Assembly: GCA_934636825.1 (NCBI GenBank)
Contig: CAKUBG010000018.1
Location: forward strand, 1 to 61,235
Reading direction: 5' to 3'
Length of the DNA stretch: 61,235 bases
DNA from: an uncultured bacterium
GTDB lineage: Bacteria; Vulcanimicrobiota; Xenobia; Xenobiales; Xenobiaceae
Part shown: positions 1 through 8,721 of the stretch, one piece after another
How positions within the stretch are numbered: the first letter of the stretch is position 1
How the letters are laid out: each line of letters begins with the position of its first letter
Made by a program: the position numbers and the translations under genes
Notes under the pieces: generated by a model
What the model saw: only the letters and a program-made list of their open reading frames with translations
Told to the model about the DNA's origin: nothing
Database searches by the model: none

Positions 1-75
1 ACTTAAATATCAAACTTCTTAAATAGGAGCGTTAGCTCCTTAGAAGCCCACCACCTTTAGGTGGTGGGTAGTTCA
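1..75 (+). mobile_element. Right end of an IS200/IS605-type element (element lies off the left edge)
   Basis: Two consecutive hairpins are visible. One has arms GGAGC (26-30) and GCTCC (35-39). The other has the ten-base arms CCCACCACCT (47-56) and AGGTGGTGGG (59-68) around a two-base loop, followed by TAGTTCAC. Subterminal hairpins of this kind are typical of the right end of IS200/IS605 elements, where they also form the 3' end of the TnpB guide RNA. A near-identical hairpin sits in the opposite orientation at the right edge of the window. No transposase or tnpB is inside the window, so the element type is an inference. Confidence 0.55.
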
Positions 76-116
76 CAACCTCTATCTATATGCGAAGTCG
101 TAGCTTGCTTTTAGCT

Positions 117-1502
117 TTAATTTTGCATTTGAGTTACAGTCTCAAATATATGCAAAATCTTTTGAGCTGCTTTTAAGAAGGTCTCTTGTTCAGACCAAAG
201 CTTGGCATGATCGCTGAGAATTTGCCTATAATTGGGGTTAATTAAAATGTTATAAATTTCGTGCCATAGTTTTTGAGCGGTATAGCCTTGACGAGGAACT
301 ACAACTCCAGTATGGGCTCGAATAGTTTGCAGTGAACCGGGAGTTTCTATAGCCACTACAGGTGTGCCCTGTTGCATAGCTTCCATAGTGGTCAGGCCGT
401 AGCTTTCGTGTTTGCTAGTGGTAACAAAAACTGTAGCTCTAGACAAAATGGCTGCTTTTTTTAAGCCACCGATGTGTCCGGGGAAGATTATGCGCACGCG
501 TTTTAAATTTTGACTCAGGTCTTTTAGCTTGCGCATAAATTTAGGCCCTTGCATAAAAGAGGCCGTTCCGCAAATAAAGACTGTCAAATTTGAAGGCATA
601 CGGCCTATTTGTTCTCCCCAGCTAAGAGCTTCCAAAAGTTTGTTTTGAGCTTTTTCCGGAGATATTCTGGATAACATTACAATAACCGGATCGTCAGGAC
701 TAAGGTTATATTCACTGTTTATTTGAGGAATAGCATCTTCAATTTCAGAATGGCTAAATTGAGGTATGGGAGCTCCCCAGGGAATCACTTCTATTTTTGA
801 GCTCAGATTATCATTATCACCGTAAGTATCTAACAAAATTTGTTTCATACCTTGAGAAGGCACGATCAGCTTAGGACAGTAGCGTATGGCATCGGCCTGT
901 TTATCGAAGACTAAACGCAAAATATCGGGAACTATAGGTAAAAAATTAAATTTTCCCCACAAATTGACGCACTTTTGAGGGGTAATATATTCCTTAAGAT
1001 ACATGCGACAGAAGAAATCGACAACATCAACATGAAAAATAGGAATACAGGGGATATTGTGTTTGCTTAATTGCTTAAAATTGGGCCCTTCGGAAATATC
1101 GTGAGTGATGGCAATGTCAGGTTTAAGTTCCAAGAGCTTTTTAGTGCTGGCTTTTTCAAATTGGCGACAGAATTTAGCGTAGCGAAATTCGCTTAGGTTG
1201 CAGGGAGTTTCGCCTTCTTTTAAGAGGGGAATTTGGATGAGGGTAATTTTAGAAGCGCTTTCTTCTTGTTCGGTGTCAGCAGAATTTGGCTCTGAAGTTG
1301 ATCCTTCTAAGGGAGCAGAATCGGCGCTGTTTTGTGCTTTGTAGTAGCCCGGTACAATTAGAGTAATTTCCAAACCGTCTACATTTTTCCACGCTTGCAA
1401 TAAGCGTTCGCAAATCGCTGCGCCGCCTCCTAAAGGAACTTTGTTGGAGTCACTGCCGCCGTGAGCGGCTAACATTGCTATTTTCAAATTCTTGTCTGCC
1501 AT
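117..1502 (-). CDS. GT4-family glycosyltransferase (GT-B fold)
   Basis: This 461-residue protein looks like a retaining glycosyltransferase that moves a sugar from a nucleotide-sugar donor to an acceptor at the inner face of the membrane. The N-terminus has the glycine-rich loop after strand one (PLGGGAAICERL). The C-terminal Rossmann half has the donor-site pattern VIVMLSRISPEKAQ and the E-x7-E motif (about E366 and E374, in ESYGLTTMEAMQQGTP). A Ser/Glu-rich insertion (about residues 57-84) interrupts the N-terminal domain. It has no signal peptide and no membrane helix. It ends about 40 bases from the IS-type right end at the window edge. The acceptor is unknown. Confidence 0.85.
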   Translation of the reverse strand: MADKNLKIAMLAAHGGSDSNKVPLGGGAAICERLLQAWKNVDGLEITLIVPGYYKAQNSADSAPLEGSTSEPNSADTEQEESASKITLIQIPLLKEGETPCNLSEFRYAKFCRQFEKASTKKLLELKPDIAITHDISEGPNFKQLSKHNIPCIPIFHVDVVDFFCRMYLKEYITPQKCVNLWGKFNFLPIVPDILRLVFDKQADAIRYCPKLIVPSQGMKQILLDTYGDNDNLSSKIEVIPWGAPIPQFSHSEIEDAIPQINSEYNLSPDDPVIVMLSRISPEKAQNKLLEALSWGEQIGRMPSNLTVFICGTASFMQGPKFMRKLKDLSQNLKRVRIIFPGHIGGLKKAAILSRATVFVTTSKHESYGLTTMEAMQQGTPVVAIETPGSLQTIRAHTGVVVPRQGYTAQKLWHEIYNILINPNYRQILSDHAKLWSEQETFLKAAQKILHIFETVTQMQN

Positions 1503-1660
1503 GAGAAAGCACTTTCCATTATTTTCGGCTTCTAGCCAAATATATGCAGTTGTTCTGTATTATCAAGGATTTTTCCTTATATAAAGGGAATTGCCGCTGG
1601 TCTTAATTTTGTCATAAGCGGCAACGAAATTTATTTCTGCTCTGTTTAATTGGAGGAATC

Positions 1661-3187
1661 ATGGCTTTAGATGGCGTCTATAAACTTCATGTAGTTAGTG
1701 GCGCTGATGCTGGAGAAACTGTAGCTCTATCGGGCTCTTCTATTAGGTTAGTAGGTGGATTATCTACTAATCTTGATAATAACGAAGGTTACCTAAGTAT
1801 AAGAGATCGTTCTATAGGCGGTTTGCAAGCCGTTCTCACTTGGGATAAAGATAAAAATGTTTATCGTCTCTCGAATCGCTCGGCCATTTCTCCTATTGTT
1901 GTTAACGGAAAAGCTTGTGCCCATGCTTTTTTAGTTGACGGCACTATTATTTCTGTAGGCAATTCTGTACTTCAGGTGGAAGCTCCTGAAGCTTATAAAA
2001 CACAGACTAATGCCAATATTTGTGAAATAGCCTCCAATTCTAAAGAAGAAGCTGTTTATTTGGGCGCTCCTCCAACTGAGCAAGTCGCCAAGAGTTTTAC
2101 GCCGGCTTGGTTGAGGCGTGGTGAAGATGCTCCGGAGCCGCCTGCTTTGAGCATGGAGCATGTCACTTCAGACAATTATTTAGGTCATCATGGCGCATTA
2201 TCAGGAGGCTTGGCCGGAGCTCTCAGCGCCGATGAAAGAGCTCATATGTATGCTCCAGCTTCCCGAGCTGGTCGTCCTCCCGGGCCGCAGCCTCGTTCTG
2301 CTGTCGATCCCGATATTGATAGCGCTCAAAAGTTGGGCATAGATCTGGCTATTTATAAGCAAGCCAAGGCCGAAGGGTTCGATCCTGTACTTTATGCCCA
2401 AGCTTATAATGAAGGAATAGATCCTTATATATATGTGCAAGCATGCCAAGATGGGCAAGATCCGCACCTTTATGCTCAAGCTTACAGTGTGGGTTTAGAT
2501 CCGCAAACTTATATTGACACTTTAAATCAAGGTTACAATCCTTTTGCTGCGGCTCAAGCTCCCGTTGCCGAGTCGGCGCCAGCTATTGGAGAAAATAGCG
2601 ATGAAACTCACTTTGATAGTCATGAGAAAGATGTCGAGCATAGCAATTTAGAGTCTGAAAGCGAAGGCTTTGGCCATTTATTCGCTCCGCCGCCAAGTCT
2701 CAATTTGGAAAAACCGGTAGCTTTTAAAGAACCTGAGCCGGTTCCTATTTTCGAAGCTCAAACTATTGTTAGTAGCGGCAGTGAACCTTTGGAGTTGGCT
2801 GAACAAGAGGAAGAAACTTCGGAAGTTGGCGCTGAAGAGCCAAAATATGAGGTCGTTTCGGCTCCTGAAGAGCACAAAGACGGTGAGCGTCCTAAAGGCA
2901 GATTGGTAGTTGTCTATGGTGCAGATCGCGGTCTTACTTTAGATGTATATGGTAATGTTACAATTGGAAGAGCTAACAATAATGATTTGATTTTGAGTGA
3001 TTTGTCAGTCTCGCGTCAGCATTGTTCTGTACAATTTTTGGAAGACGGAGTTTATTTGGTCAATCATAGCACTTCTTCAACTACTAAAGTAGGCCGTATG
3101 CCTATAAAAAGAAGAGCGCGTCTAACTAAAGAAAATTCTATCACTTTAGCTAATAAAGTACGTATCCATTGGGAAAGTTACGAATAG
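1661..3187 (+). CDS. FHA-domain protein with central 13-residue repeats
   Basis: This 508-residue cytosolic protein likely binds phosphothreonine peptides. A degenerate FHA-like domain is seen at about residues 5-108. A canonical FHA domain lies at about 413-508, with GR at 436-437, SVSRQH at 449-454 and a later N-x-S/T stretch. Between them, residues 227-300 hold five 13-residue repeats of the form xDPxxYxQAxxxG plus a partial sixth, and then an acidic Pro/Glu-rich linker. The start ATG follows the ribosome-binding site TGGAGGA. No Ser/Thr kinase gene is in the window. It is transcribed away from the glycosyltransferase and ends at a bidirectional terminator. Confidence 0.85.
   Translation: MALDGVYKLHVVSGADAGETVALSGSSIRLVGGLSTNLDNNEGYLSIRDRSIGGLQAVLTWDKDKNVYRLSNRSAISPIVVNGKACAHAFLVDGTIISVGNSVLQVEAPEAYKTQTNANICEIASNSKEEAVYLGAPPTEQVAKSFTPAWLRRGEDAPEPPALSMEHVTSDNYLGHHGALSGGLAGALSADERAHMYAPASRAGRPPGPQPRSAVDPDIDSAQKLGIDLAIYKQAKAEGFDPVLYAQAYNEGIDPYIYVQACQDGQDPHLYAQAYSVGLDPQTYIDTLNQGYNPFAAAQAPVAESAPAIGENSDETHFDSHEKDVEHSNLESESEGFGHLFAPPPSLNLEKPVAFKEPEPVPIFEAQTIVSSGSEPLELAEQEEETSEVGAEEPKYEVVSAPEEHKDGERPKGRLVVVYGADRGLTLDVYGNVTIGRANNNDLILSDLSVSRQHCSVQFLEDGVYLVNHSTSSTTKVGRMPIKRRARLTKENSITLANKVRIHWESYE
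2339..2560 (+). repeat. 39-bp-period coding repeat (13-residue units)
   Basis: Five in-frame units of 13 codons (I227-G239 to L279-G291) plus a partial sixth lie in the FHA protein. The unit has Asp-Pro at positions 2-3, Tyr at 6, Gln-Ala at 8-9 and Gly at 13. The units differ at the DNA level, so this is an old duplication under protein-level selection rather than a recent slippage. Confidence 0.85.
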
Positions 3188-3225
3188 TGCTGCAAATCCC
3201 CTGGCCTTTGCCATGGGTATGACAC
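3186..3225 (+). other. Repeated hairpin element, copy 1
   Basis: It overlaps the FHA stop codon. It can fold as CCC-c-TGGC (3198-3205), loop CTTT, GCCA-t-GGG (3210-3217), preceded by AGTGCTGCAAA. A second copy with the same geometry lies at 6511-6550. There the inner T-A pair becomes C-G and a G-C pair becomes G-T, so pairing is kept while the sequence changes. It matches no RNA family I recognise. Confidence 0.45.
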
Positions 3226-3271
3226 TAGAAGTGATTGGCTATACGTTTGTCTTTTTTATGTAAAAACTCAA

Positions 3272-3316
3272 AACGCCGCCCGACTTTACTTCATGTAGTC
3301 GGGCGGCGTTTTTTGT
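3272..3316 (+). terminator. Bidirectional intrinsic terminator
   Basis: A perfect 14-bp stem (3272-3285 with 3297-3310) closes an 11-base loop and is followed by a T-rich stretch on the plus strand. An A-rich stretch on the other side allows use from the minus strand as well. It sits between the convergent FHA gene and the membrane-protein gene. Confidence 0.9.
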
Positions 3317-3342
3317 TATTTTTTAGTTAAAATATACAGAGA

Positions 3343-3993
3343 CTAGCGAGTTGTTTGCTTAACATACAGACGACCGTCAGAATTGAAAGCCCAAACGTCT
3401 TCTTTGGTATGCTCAAGTAAGCCCCAACCGGAAAGACGTCCGGCCACAGCAGCGAAGGCACCGGGAACTGTGCATATAAGCGCCAAATAAGTTGATACCA
3501 TAGCTTTTTCGGAAGGGTCGTTAGTTAAGTAGTCAAACAGCGGAGCAAAAGAGCTGCCCAAAATCATAGGTAAGACTACGCCTCCCAGGCCGCCACAAAA
3601 ACCGCCTATGCAAAAAGCGTAGAGCAAAGAGCTTTCGGCAATTGAAGTAAAGATCAGCCAAGCCATAATAACGCCGGCCGCTGCATACATGAGAGTATAG
3701 CTTAAACCAGCAGAAGCTAATACAATTTTACCTATTACCAAATAGCAAGATAAAACCAAAAGCAAAGCGATCGTTCCCATAGTGGAGGGCTTTTCGCGGC
3801 GAGGCATACCCAAACGAAGTAAATAAGTGGATAAGAGGCCTATAACTATAGATAATAGAGAAGCCATAATGGAAGTCTCTTTGGCGACAAAATCTACGCC
3901 CTGGCCCATGGTTATGCTGATAAGTACGCCCACTATTAGGCCTAGTAGCAGTCTGACGCTGCTGGGAATTTCATTTTCTTTAGTCATTATCAT
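3343..3993 (-). CDS. Multi-pass membrane protein, function unknown
   Basis: The 216-residue product has about six hydrophobic spans (near residues 12-31, 41-59, 73-93, 100-115, 122-145 and 164-186) and no signal peptide. The C-terminal 30 residues are polar (EHTKEDVWAFNSDGRLYVKQ) and probably cytosolic. I do not recognise a family. It lies 22 bases downstream of the hypothetical gene 4015-5145 on the same strand, so it may be the last gene of a unit with the GNAT gene. Confidence 0.65.
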   Translation of the reverse strand: MIMTKENEIPSSVRLLLGLIVGVLISITMGQGVDFVAKETSIMASLLSIVIGLLSTYLLRLGMPRREKPSTMGTIALLLVLSCYLVIGKIVLASAGLSYTLMYAAAGVIMAWLIFTSIAESSLLYAFCIGGFCGGLGGVVLPMILGSSFAPLFDYLTNDPSEKAMVSTYLALICTVPGAFAAVAGRLSGWGLLEHTKEDVWAFNSDGRLYVKQTTR

Positions 3994-4014
3994 TCCTCAA
4001 ATTGATTGCGGTAT

Positions 4015-5145
4015 CTAAGATTGTTCTAATTCTATACTAGGGGCGCTGAACCCGCAAGAGCAAGCGCCTTCGTGAGTAATTTTTCCTCTGAATTTATTGT
4101 AAAGCACAGGATAATTGGCTGCTAAAGGGTTGCATATATAAAAATGGTCATTTTCCGGCACAACTCTGTAGTAAATGGGCAAGTGAAAATGGCCTTGCGG
4201 ACAGCTAAAGATAGCTACAGCATTTTCAGGTTGTAGCCATAGCCAAGTAAGACGTTCCGGCACCAATCCAAATTGTGCGCATATTTGTTGATGTTGAGTA
4301 AATATTTTTTGTATTTGCGGATTTATTTCCGAAATAACCACAAAAATACGGCTGCGCTTATCCAAATTAAGTGCGCCCTTTTCGGAAAATATTGACAGCA
4401 AGTCGGTCAAATCGGAGCTGTTAATTAGCAAACGAACCGTCTCTGCCGACGCCGAGCGCATTTGCAAATTCTGCCACACTTTGAGGAAAGTTTCTCGACG
4501 TTGCTGGGGAGTATCCGGAGAAGGAAGAGAAAAATTTAGGTTACTTTTGGTTTTGCTCAAGAGACTAATAGTTCGTCCTACTTGAGAAATAATAAAAGAA
4601 CTGTTATCTGATTTCTGATTGGGCAGCAAATTAAAGATATGCACTTTTTGCTTAGTCAATAAGCGCAATTGGGCTCCTTGATGGAGCAAAGTTTTTTGCA
4701 TCCAAGCTAGGGAGCGCCCATCGTAGTGGCGTGGTTGCTTGGAGGCAGGATCTTGGGAAGATTTTAGCTCCGGCCAACAATTTTGCCCAGTGTATAGTGA
4801 AGGTGAAGCATTGTCTACTTTAACGTCTTTCCAGAGTAACAATTGCGGTTGTAACTTTTTTAGTTGTACCGAAGGCAAAGGAATCTGGGGCAATAAATTT
4901 GCTTCGGTATAAAGAGTTGCGTTATGGAGCAAATGGTGACACCAATTTTCGATTAGAGCGGCCGCAAAGCATCTATCTTGTCTGGGAGTGGGAGCGGCAA
5001 AAGCGTCGCGCTGTGCAGCCAATCTTGCCATCGAGCCTTTGTGTTTTTGGCTAATACGCTCCAAGTGGCGGCGTATTTTTTTATCAGGATAGGCCGAGGG
5101 GTGATGTATCGGGCCGCGTCGACGAATAAAATGGCATTTAGGCAT
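4015..5145 (-). CDS. Hypothetical protein; C-terminus resembles PaaK/LuxE-type adenylate-forming enzymes
   Basis: 376 residues without an obvious signal peptide. The start ATG has a strong ribosome-binding site (GGGAGGA, 8 bases away) placed inside the end of the upstream GNAT gene, with an 8-base overlap. The C-terminus reads CPQGHFHLPIYY, a short variable stretch, NPLAANYPVLYNKFRGKI and then CSCGFSAP. That order (HLP, an A-x-P-V-x-Y core, terminal C-x-C-G) recalls the end of acyl-adenylating PaaK/LuxE-type proteins. I see no clear AMP-binding loop earlier, so it may be a degenerate or distant relative. The function is unknown. Confidence 0.55.
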   Translation of the reverse strand: MPKCHFIRRRGPIHHPSAYPDKKIRRHLERISQKHKGSMARLAAQRDAFAAPTPRQDRCFAAALIENWCHHLLHNATLYTEANLLPQIPLPSVQLKKLQPQLLLWKDVKVDNASPSLYTGQNCWPELKSSQDPASKQPRHYDGRSLAWMQKTLLHQGAQLRLLTKQKVHIFNLLPNQKSDNSSFIISQVGRTISLLSKTKSNLNFSLPSPDTPQQRRETFLKVWQNLQMRSASAETVRLLINSSDLTDLLSIFSEKGALNLDKRSRIFVVISEINPQIQKIFTQHQQICAQFGLVPERLTWLWLQPENAVAIFSCPQGHFHLPIYYRVVPENDHFYICNPLAANYPVLYNKFRGKITHEGACSCGFSAPSIELEQS

Positions 5146-6331
5146 TTACTAGTTCCTCCCACAGTCGGGCAGTGTATAATTTGAAAAACTCCAAAAGATA
5201 AGGTTTGCAATCCTCAGTTAGCTTTAAGCCTTTAAAATTTAACGGTACAAAGCTGCGTGAAGCAAACATATAATCTAAGCGCTGTCCTTCAGCTAAGCGA
5301 GCGGCGGGGAACCAAGCACATGGCAAAAAATAAGCTTTCCATAGTTGGGCTTGGATTATGGGATCGTAAGCTGAAGCCAATACTTCCAGATATTTGGTAC
5401 CCATCTTCTCACAAGCTGCAGCTACTGATTCCAAGAGGCAAACCATATCATATTTGCCAGTCTCCAGGCCTACCATAGTGGCGTGACCGTCTACCGGTTG
5501 GAAGTTTAAAAAAGCTCGCACGGTTTTTTCTTTGTTTATTAACATGGTATTTGGTTCCAACAAAGGGCAAAAACCGAAGCGCAGCGAGTTCGCCTGACGC
5601 AATTTTTCACGCTCGGCTTCAATACCATTGGGAAAGTCTTCCGGTTGAGCAAGTTCCAATTTTAGTAGAGGATCTGTATAAGGAGGCAAATCTACAGAGC
5701 GCATAATGGCCGGCCCCAAGTTTAGCTGACGATCTACCAACCTATACATAGTTTGCACTTGATTGTAAATACGGGGAAGGGGACGTCTGTCTTTAAAAGC
5801 GTTGGGCCCAAGGCAAATTTTAAAGCTGTGCGTTTCATAATCACGAACTCGACGTACATTTGGGAAAATGCCCGTATCTATATAGCCCAACTCTTTCAAG
5901 TGTTTATGAAAATTGGGAGAAACGAAAGTGCGCACCATAGCATAAATCATGGTGCACGGGCCGCCTTCGCAAAGCAAACTCTCGTGCGCTTTGCGCATCA
6001 TAGAGTAGATAAGTTTGCAACCGCGAAAATCGGCAGCAATAACACCACTAAAGGCTTTACCTAAATGGTGGTAAGGATCGACAGAAAAAATTACACTGCC
6101 GACAATTCGCTCTCCGCTTTGACTGACTATCCATAAATAGTTGTGGCGATCCTTGAGAGCTTGAGCCATCTTTTCAGTGTTGGCTATTTCCGGAATGGTA
6201 TAAGAATTGCCATACACATCGGTATAGAGTTTCTTTATATTTTCTTGATCTTCTGCTTGTCCTCGACGGATAAGAACTCGACGACCGTCATCTAAAGTCA
6301 GTTCCTGCGGTTCCATATGGAGTTCTGACAC
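5138..6331 (-). CDS. GNAT-family N-acetyltransferase
   Basis: A 397-residue protein. Its first half has GNAT features: DGRRVLIRRGQAEDQENIKKL at the start, a mid-domain beta strand (IVGSVIFSV), and the strand-helix region GVIAADFRGCKLIYSMM where acetyl-CoA normally binds. The second half (about 220-397) may be a second, diverged GNAT fold (TMVGLETGKYDMVCLLESV). The start is a GTG at 6331 preceded by AGAGGA. It overlaps the next gene by 8 bases, which implies translational coupling and a shared process. The substrate is unknown. Confidence 0.7.
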   Translation of the reverse strand: MSELHMEPQELTLDDGRRVLIRRGQAEDQENIKKLYTDVYGNSYTIPEIANTEKMAQALKDRHNYLWIVSQSGERIVGSVIFSVDPYHHLGKAFSGVIAADFRGCKLIYSMMRKAHESLLCEGGPCTMIYAMVRTFVSPNFHKHLKELGYIDTGIFPNVRRVRDYETHSFKICLGPNAFKDRRPLPRIYNQVQTMYRLVDRQLNLGPAIMRSVDLPPYTDPLLKLELAQPEDFPNGIEAEREKLRQANSLRFGFCPLLEPNTMLINKEKTVRAFLNFQPVDGHATMVGLETGKYDMVCLLESVAAACEKMGTKYLEVLASAYDPIIQAQLWKAYFLPCAWFPAARLAEGQRLDYMFASRSFVPLNFKGLKLTEDCKPYLLEFFKLYTARLWEELVNA

Positions 6332-6449
6332 AATAAAAATCCTCTAATCACGTTTTTCTTAATCTGCACTGTTTCTGCGTCAACCTTTATTTTACTTGCT
6401 TTTTTTGCTTGCGATTAGATGCTGCTGAAACCGTTTTTATTTGGTATGC

Positions 6450-6478
6450 TTGACAAATTTTATAAATCTGCTTAATTT
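6450..6478 (+). promoter_or_regulatory. Possible sigma70 promoter for the lectin-like gene
   Basis: TTGACA at 6450-6455 and TAATTT at 6473-6478 are 17 bases apart. A second -10-like box, TATAAT (6486-6491), lies just downstream without a clear -35. Either would start a transcript carrying the hairpin at 6511-6550. Confidence 0.45.
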
Positions 6479-6510
6479 GGAGTTGTATAATATGGCGCTA
6501 TTTTACCACG

Positions 6511-6550
6511 AGTGCTGTAAAGCCCCCGGCTTTTGCTGTGGGGATTGTGT
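6511..6550 (+). other. Repeated hairpin element, copy 2
   Basis: The stem is CCC-c-CGGC (6523-6530), loop TTTT, GCTG-t-GGG (6535-6542), preceded by AGTGCTGTAAA. It matches copy 1 at 3186-3225 in length and layout, with compensating changes in the inner stem. It lies in the 5' leader of the lectin-like gene, about 40 bases before the start codon, so a cis-regulatory role is possible. Confidence 0.45.
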
Positions 6551-6582
6551 CAGTGGGTGGCGCTTTTCATATAGGGGGGAAA

Positions 6583-7311
6583 ATGAATAGACGTTTTCTT
6601 GTTTTTGTTTCCGTTTCGTTTTTGGTTCTTTTACTTATTGTCGGATTTTTGATCCTAAATGGGCAGAGATTGCGAGCGCAGCCTCAACATGTACGCGGAT
6701 CGGCCAATGTCGCTGTGAGTGGCTATGGTAATTCTTGCGGAAATTTTATCCTTTGGTCTAATGGGCGCATCACTTCTTCCGAAGGCAAAGTTGTCAACGA
6801 ATTTGATCAATATATTCCTGATTCAAAGATTAAAATGCCGATTCGGGTCAAAGGGCAGTGTGTTGGCGCTTCTCAAGTAGCTGTCAGCGTTTTCGTCAAC
6901 GGAAGTGGCAGCTATGTCGTTTTTGCCGATGGCTCAGTACGGCGCCCGCGCAACAGTAAAGCCGCAGCCGGCAATAGCGATTTCAATTTTGTAGCCGGCA
7001 ATGTATTTAAAGAGCCTGCCGGCAATATGTTTGTCGATACTGTGCCTCAATTTAATAGCGGCTTTACCAGGACTTATGTCCAGAATGGACTTTATAAGAA
7101 TGTACGTATCGATTTTGACAAGCCTTTTAGTAAATCGCCGGTAGTGTTCTTACATACTTTTCATAGAGCTAACCCTGCCCATGAAACTTCTGCACAAGTG
7201 CGTCTTAAGCATGTTACCAATACTCATTTCATTGTTGAATATGAGGAAAGTGCTTCTTACGGCATCCGCCAATTGGGTGATAAGTGCTTTTTTATAGCTG
7301 TAGGAGACTAA
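6583..7311 (+). CDS. Membrane-anchored or secreted protein with H-type-lectin-like C-terminus
   Basis: I choose the ATG at 6583 because AGGGGGGA lies just upstream and the product then opens with a classic signal or anchor segment (MNRRFL, then about 20 hydrophobic residues). The 242-residue protein has two related beta units: GNSCGNFILWSNGRI, and GSGSYVVFADGSV later. Its C-terminal part has the pattern VRIDFDKPFSKSPVVFLH, then RLKHVTNTHFIVEYEE, which resembles H-type lectin or discoidin-like domains. An extracellular glycan-binding role is an inference. Confidence 0.6.
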   Translation: MNRRFLVFVSVSFLVLLLIVGFLILNGQRLRAQPQHVRGSANVAVSGYGNSCGNFILWSNGRITSSEGKVVNEFDQYIPDSKIKMPIRVKGQCVGASQVAVSVFVNGSGSYVVFADGSVRRPRNSKAAAGNSDFNFVAGNVFKEPAGNMFVDTVPQFNSGFTRTYVQNGLYKNVRIDFDKPFSKSPVVFLHTFHRANPAHETSAQVRLKHVTNTHFIVEYEESASYGIRQLGDKCFFIAVGD

Positions 7312-7353
7312 AAATAGGCAAGATTTTCTCTTAAGGCGGCTAATTATTGGCCT

Positions 7354-8721
7354 ATGTTGTTGCAAGTAACTAAAGCTCAAGAATTATCCCAGTTCTATAC
7401 TAAGCGTTGGAATGAAACTAAGCTTGGAGAAGTTGTCAAAACGCTACCCAACGGCATCTTTTCCGCTTCTTCTTTGCTTGAAGCCAAGCGAGCCGGAGCT
7501 AGATATGCTCTTTTGGGTATTCCCGAAGATATAGGCTCTAGGGCTAATGGAGGAAGAAGCGGTTGCCGCGAAGCTTGGTTTGCTTTTCTAAAAAAATTTC
7601 TCAATCAGCAAAGCAATTGCTTTTTAAGCGGAGAAAACTTGCTTATAGCCGGTTGCATACCATGTGACGATTTGTCTGCAGATGCGGAGCATATCCCGGA
7701 AAATACTGAGCCGCAAGAATATTGGCGAGCTTTGTGCTCTCGTTTAGATGAGCGCGTCTATCCTGTTATAGCGGCTTTGGTAGCTTATGGTTATATTCCC
7801 ATAGTGATAGGTGGAGGCCACAACAACGCTTATCCCATTATCAAGGGAACTGCATATGGGTTGAGTTTAGCTTCTTTGCCAGAATTGAGTTTGGAAGAAC
7901 ATCCTCTTATTAAAGTAGCTTTCGGACAAAGTGGCAGTGCTTTAGGCGAAACTCTAGCCAATCGCCCTTTGTCTGCGGAAAAAGCTGCCTCCAATTTGGC
8001 TATGGCCTTAGAAAATCTCACTTCCGGAGTTGCCAACAACCAAGATATCTCTATTAGCGATAGTATTTGCGCCGAAGAAATAAGTTTAGCTGAAGCTGTG
8101 CGCCGTCATTTGCAACAAGCAGATCAAGCCAAAGTTAATAACGATTATTTGGGACCTTTAGATGATGGGGGACAGCACTTTTTACCTATTTCGGTAGTTA
8201 ATTGCGATCCACACGGCGATTTTCGAGCTTTGGAAGGGCGTCACAGTGGCAACTCTTTCAGCTATGCCAAATTGGCTCGCTATTTAAATAACTATTGTGT
8301 AGTCAATTATCATGAAAACTTAAATTCAGCCAACATGCTCTCTTATATGAGAGCGCAAGGAGTGCGAGCTTTCTCTTATGAGTCTGTTTTTATAAGGCAT
8401 GAATTTTCTTATGCAGACACTTTAGATTTTGTGACACAGCTTATGGGCAGTTCCAAAGATATGATCGGCTTAGAGCTGGACTTGCACTCGATAGCTCATA
8501 TGCCAACTGACGAATTGTCCCCAAGCGGAATCTCTCTGGAAGAGGCTGCATACTATGTCCATGCGATGTCCTCTTCTTTACCTATTGTCTATGCTCATTT
8601 CCCTGAAGGAGCGCCTTCTTTAGCTGATTGTGGAGAAAAAATCGTGGGCAAAGGGCTGTCCTTATTAGTTTCAACCTTCATTAAAGGCTGTGAACATTGT
8701 GGCCGCAGTCGTTTCGCTTAA
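7354..8721 (+). CDS. Arginase/agmatinase/formimidoylglutamase-family hydrolase
   Basis: A 455-residue member of the ureohydrolase superfamily, binuclear-metal enzymes that hydrolyse guanidino or formimino groups. Metal-site motifs are GGGH (H156), CDPHGDF (D285, H287, D289) and ELDLH. In the last motif the second Asp of the usual D-x-D is His378, which may change the metal site. About 110 residues (about 165-275) are inserted between the first two motifs, making it longer than the usual 300-350. RHSGNSFSYA fits the formimidoylglutamase branch best. No other histidine-degradation genes are nearby. The stop overlaps the convergent gene by four bases. Confidence 0.75.
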   Translation: MLLQVTKAQELSQFYTKRWNETKLGEVVKTLPNGIFSASSLLEAKRAGARYALLGIPEDIGSRANGGRSGCREAWFAFLKKFLNQQSNCFLSGENLLIAGCIPCDDLSADAEHIPENTEPQEYWRALCSRLDERVYPVIAALVAYGYIPIVIGGGHNNAYPIIKGTAYGLSLASLPELSLEEHPLIKVAFGQSGSALGETLANRPLSAEKAASNLAMALENLTSGVANNQDISISDSICAEEISLAEAVRRHLQQADQAKVNNDYLGPLDDGGQHFLPISVVNCDPHGDFRALEGRHSGNSFSYAKLARYLNNYCVVNYHENLNSANMLSYMRAQGVRAFSYESVFIRHEFSYADTLDFVTQLMGSSKDMIGLELDLHSIAHMPTDELSPSGISLEEAAYYVHAMSSSLPIVYAHFPEGAPSLADCGEKIVGKGLSLLVSTFIKGCEHCGRSRFA

